Assembly: GCA_963593765.1 (NCBI GenBank)
Contig: CAVBBU010000007.1
Coordinates: forward strand, 1-32,281
Length of the DNA stretch: 32,281 bases
Source: CAVBBU01 sp963593765
GTDB lineage: Bacteria > Bacillota > Clostridia > Lachnospirales > Lachnospiraceae
Direction: 5' to 3'
Position numbers and translations under genes: made by a program. Each line of letters begins with the position of its first letter. Within the stretch, counting starts at the first letter, position 1. Positions 31,636 through 32,281 of the stretch are shown in pieces. A model generated the notes under the pieces. That model saw only the letters and a program-made list of their open reading frames with translations, searched no databases and had not been told where the DNA came from.

Positions 31636-32192
31636 ATTATATTGGTAAATGTAAGGGCTGTTCCAATTGCTGGCAGTGTCGCATCATCCTTCATAGTTAT
31701 CATGACATATGCTGCCATAGCTATTGCTATCAAAACAAGTATCAATGCTCCTATCATTTTAAGGCTTATATGCGTTGCTTTTTTTGGATTTTCTGCATCC
31801 TCATAGTCCTTATCAAGAAGTCCTAGCTGCTCCTCGATAGCTATCAATGTAGTATTTGCCTTTGGCTCTATGGCTTCAACTTTATTTGAATCCTCGCCTG
31901 TTATCTCCGGAAAATGCTCTATGCTAACGCCTTCCTTTTTCCCTGCTACTTCCTTGATAAGTATACGAATCCACTGGCGAAGAAGGCTCTCCTCTGGCAT
32001 ACCCTCATGTCTTTCATAAATCTGAATATATACGTCTCTAATTATATTCCATATATATTCCTCGTCCTCTACCGAAAAGCGTATGTCCTCATAGGTATCC
32101 TTATAGCTTAGAAGATATAATTCCTCCAAGCCGCTTAGGCTGCCTGCTCTTGTTTTTTCTATGGCTTTTGATAGTTTGCTGCTTTCCTTCAT
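31632..32192 (-). CDS. sigma-factor-region-2-like membrane-anchored protein
   Basis: This 186-aa protein heads the decarboxylase-holB operon. Residues about 15-80 (GLEELYLLSYKDTYEDIRF…IWNIIRDVYIQIYERHEG…LLRQWIRILIKEVA) have the spacing of ECF sigma factor region 2 (the helix that binds core polymerase). No region 4 follows. Instead comes an acidic linker, one membrane segment (MIGALILVLIAIAMAAYVMI, about 145-165) and a short outer tail. It could be a degenerate sigma/anti-sigma hybrid. The ATG at 32192 has AGAGG 8 nt upstream and is preferred over the TTG at 32228. The resemblance is by eye only. Confidence 0.7.
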   Translation of the reverse strand: MKESSKLSKAIEKTRAGSLSGLEELYLLSYKDTYEDIRFSVEDEEYIWNIIRDVYIQIYERHEGMPEESLLRQWIRILIKEVAGKKEGVSIEHFPEITGEDSNKVEAIEPKANTTLIAIEEQLGLLDKDYEDAENPKKATHISLKMIGALILVLIAIAMAAYVMITMKDDATLPAIGTALTFTNII

Positions 32193-32236
32193 AGAATAAT
32201 CCTCTCGATGGGGCACAAAAGCCCACAATTAGTTAG

Positions 32237-32265
32237 ATTATATCAAACATAGGGATATAATGCAA
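32237..32265 (-). promoter_or_regulatory. promoter of the decarboxylase-holB-rsmI operon
   Basis: Minus strand: -35 TTGCAT (32260-32265), 17-nt spacer, perfect -10 TATAAT (32237-32242). The leader holds a small GGGC/GCCC stem at 32211-32224 before the ribosome site. Confidence 0.6.
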
Positions 32266-32281
32266 AATCTCACCACGACCA

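Overview
This AT-rich window codes almost entirely on the minus strand. It comes from a Gram-positive member of the Firmicutes, most likely a Lachnospiraceae-like clostridium. The evidence is gene order, AUA/AGA-rich codon use, strong AGGAGG ribosome binding sites and tightly overlapping genes. Read on the minus strand, two conserved Firmicutes blocks appear, the same ones found near the origin of Bacillus subtilis. The first (32.2 to 26.0 kb) is a yaaO-type amino acid decarboxylase, a nucleotide-kinase-like gene, holB, ricT (yaaT), trmN6 (yabB) and rsmI (yabC). The second (18.7 to 3.4 kb) is pth, mfd, trkA, trkH, an rluA-type gene, hup, rqcP (yabO), divIC (ftsB-like), tilS, hpt and ftsH. The sporulation genes that sit among these in Bacillus (spoVT, yabP, yabQ, spoIIE) are not in the window, so a non-sporulating lineage is possible.

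Lineage-specific modules interrupt this backbone. (a) 1-3.4 kb: a cytoplasmic GH13 glucan hydrolase, translationally coupled to ftsH, and a secreted DUF5722-type TIM-barrel protein. (b) 5.9-7.1 kb: an AAA_14/DUF4143 ATPase between tilS and hpt. (c) about 9.1-10.25 kb: the only plus-strand gene, a DUF7662-like protein with its own strong promoter. It is followed by the 3' scrap of a serine recombinase and bounded by an 11-bp inverted repeat inside a 9-bp direct repeat, placed exactly after the rqcP stop codon. (d) 18.8-22 kb: a PIN/Phd toxin-antitoxin pair, an unrecognised glycosyltransferase-like gene and a sodium-dependent NSS-family transporter. (e) 22.4-25.9 kb: a heptose-type nucleotidyltransferase/phosphatase fusion, rpiB and an O-antigen-ligase-type membrane protein, a probable surface-glycan module.

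The most unusual noncoding feature is a roughly 143-nt, nearly self-complementary element at 22154-22296 in the largest intergenic gap. Imperfect 34/40-bp direct repeats flank it. Well-matched sigma-A promoters, most with a 17-nt spacer, are visible upstream of hpt, hup, pth, the toxin-antitoxin pair, the NSS transporter, the decarboxylase operon and the plus-strand cargo gene. No rRNA, tRNA or CRISPR array was seen.
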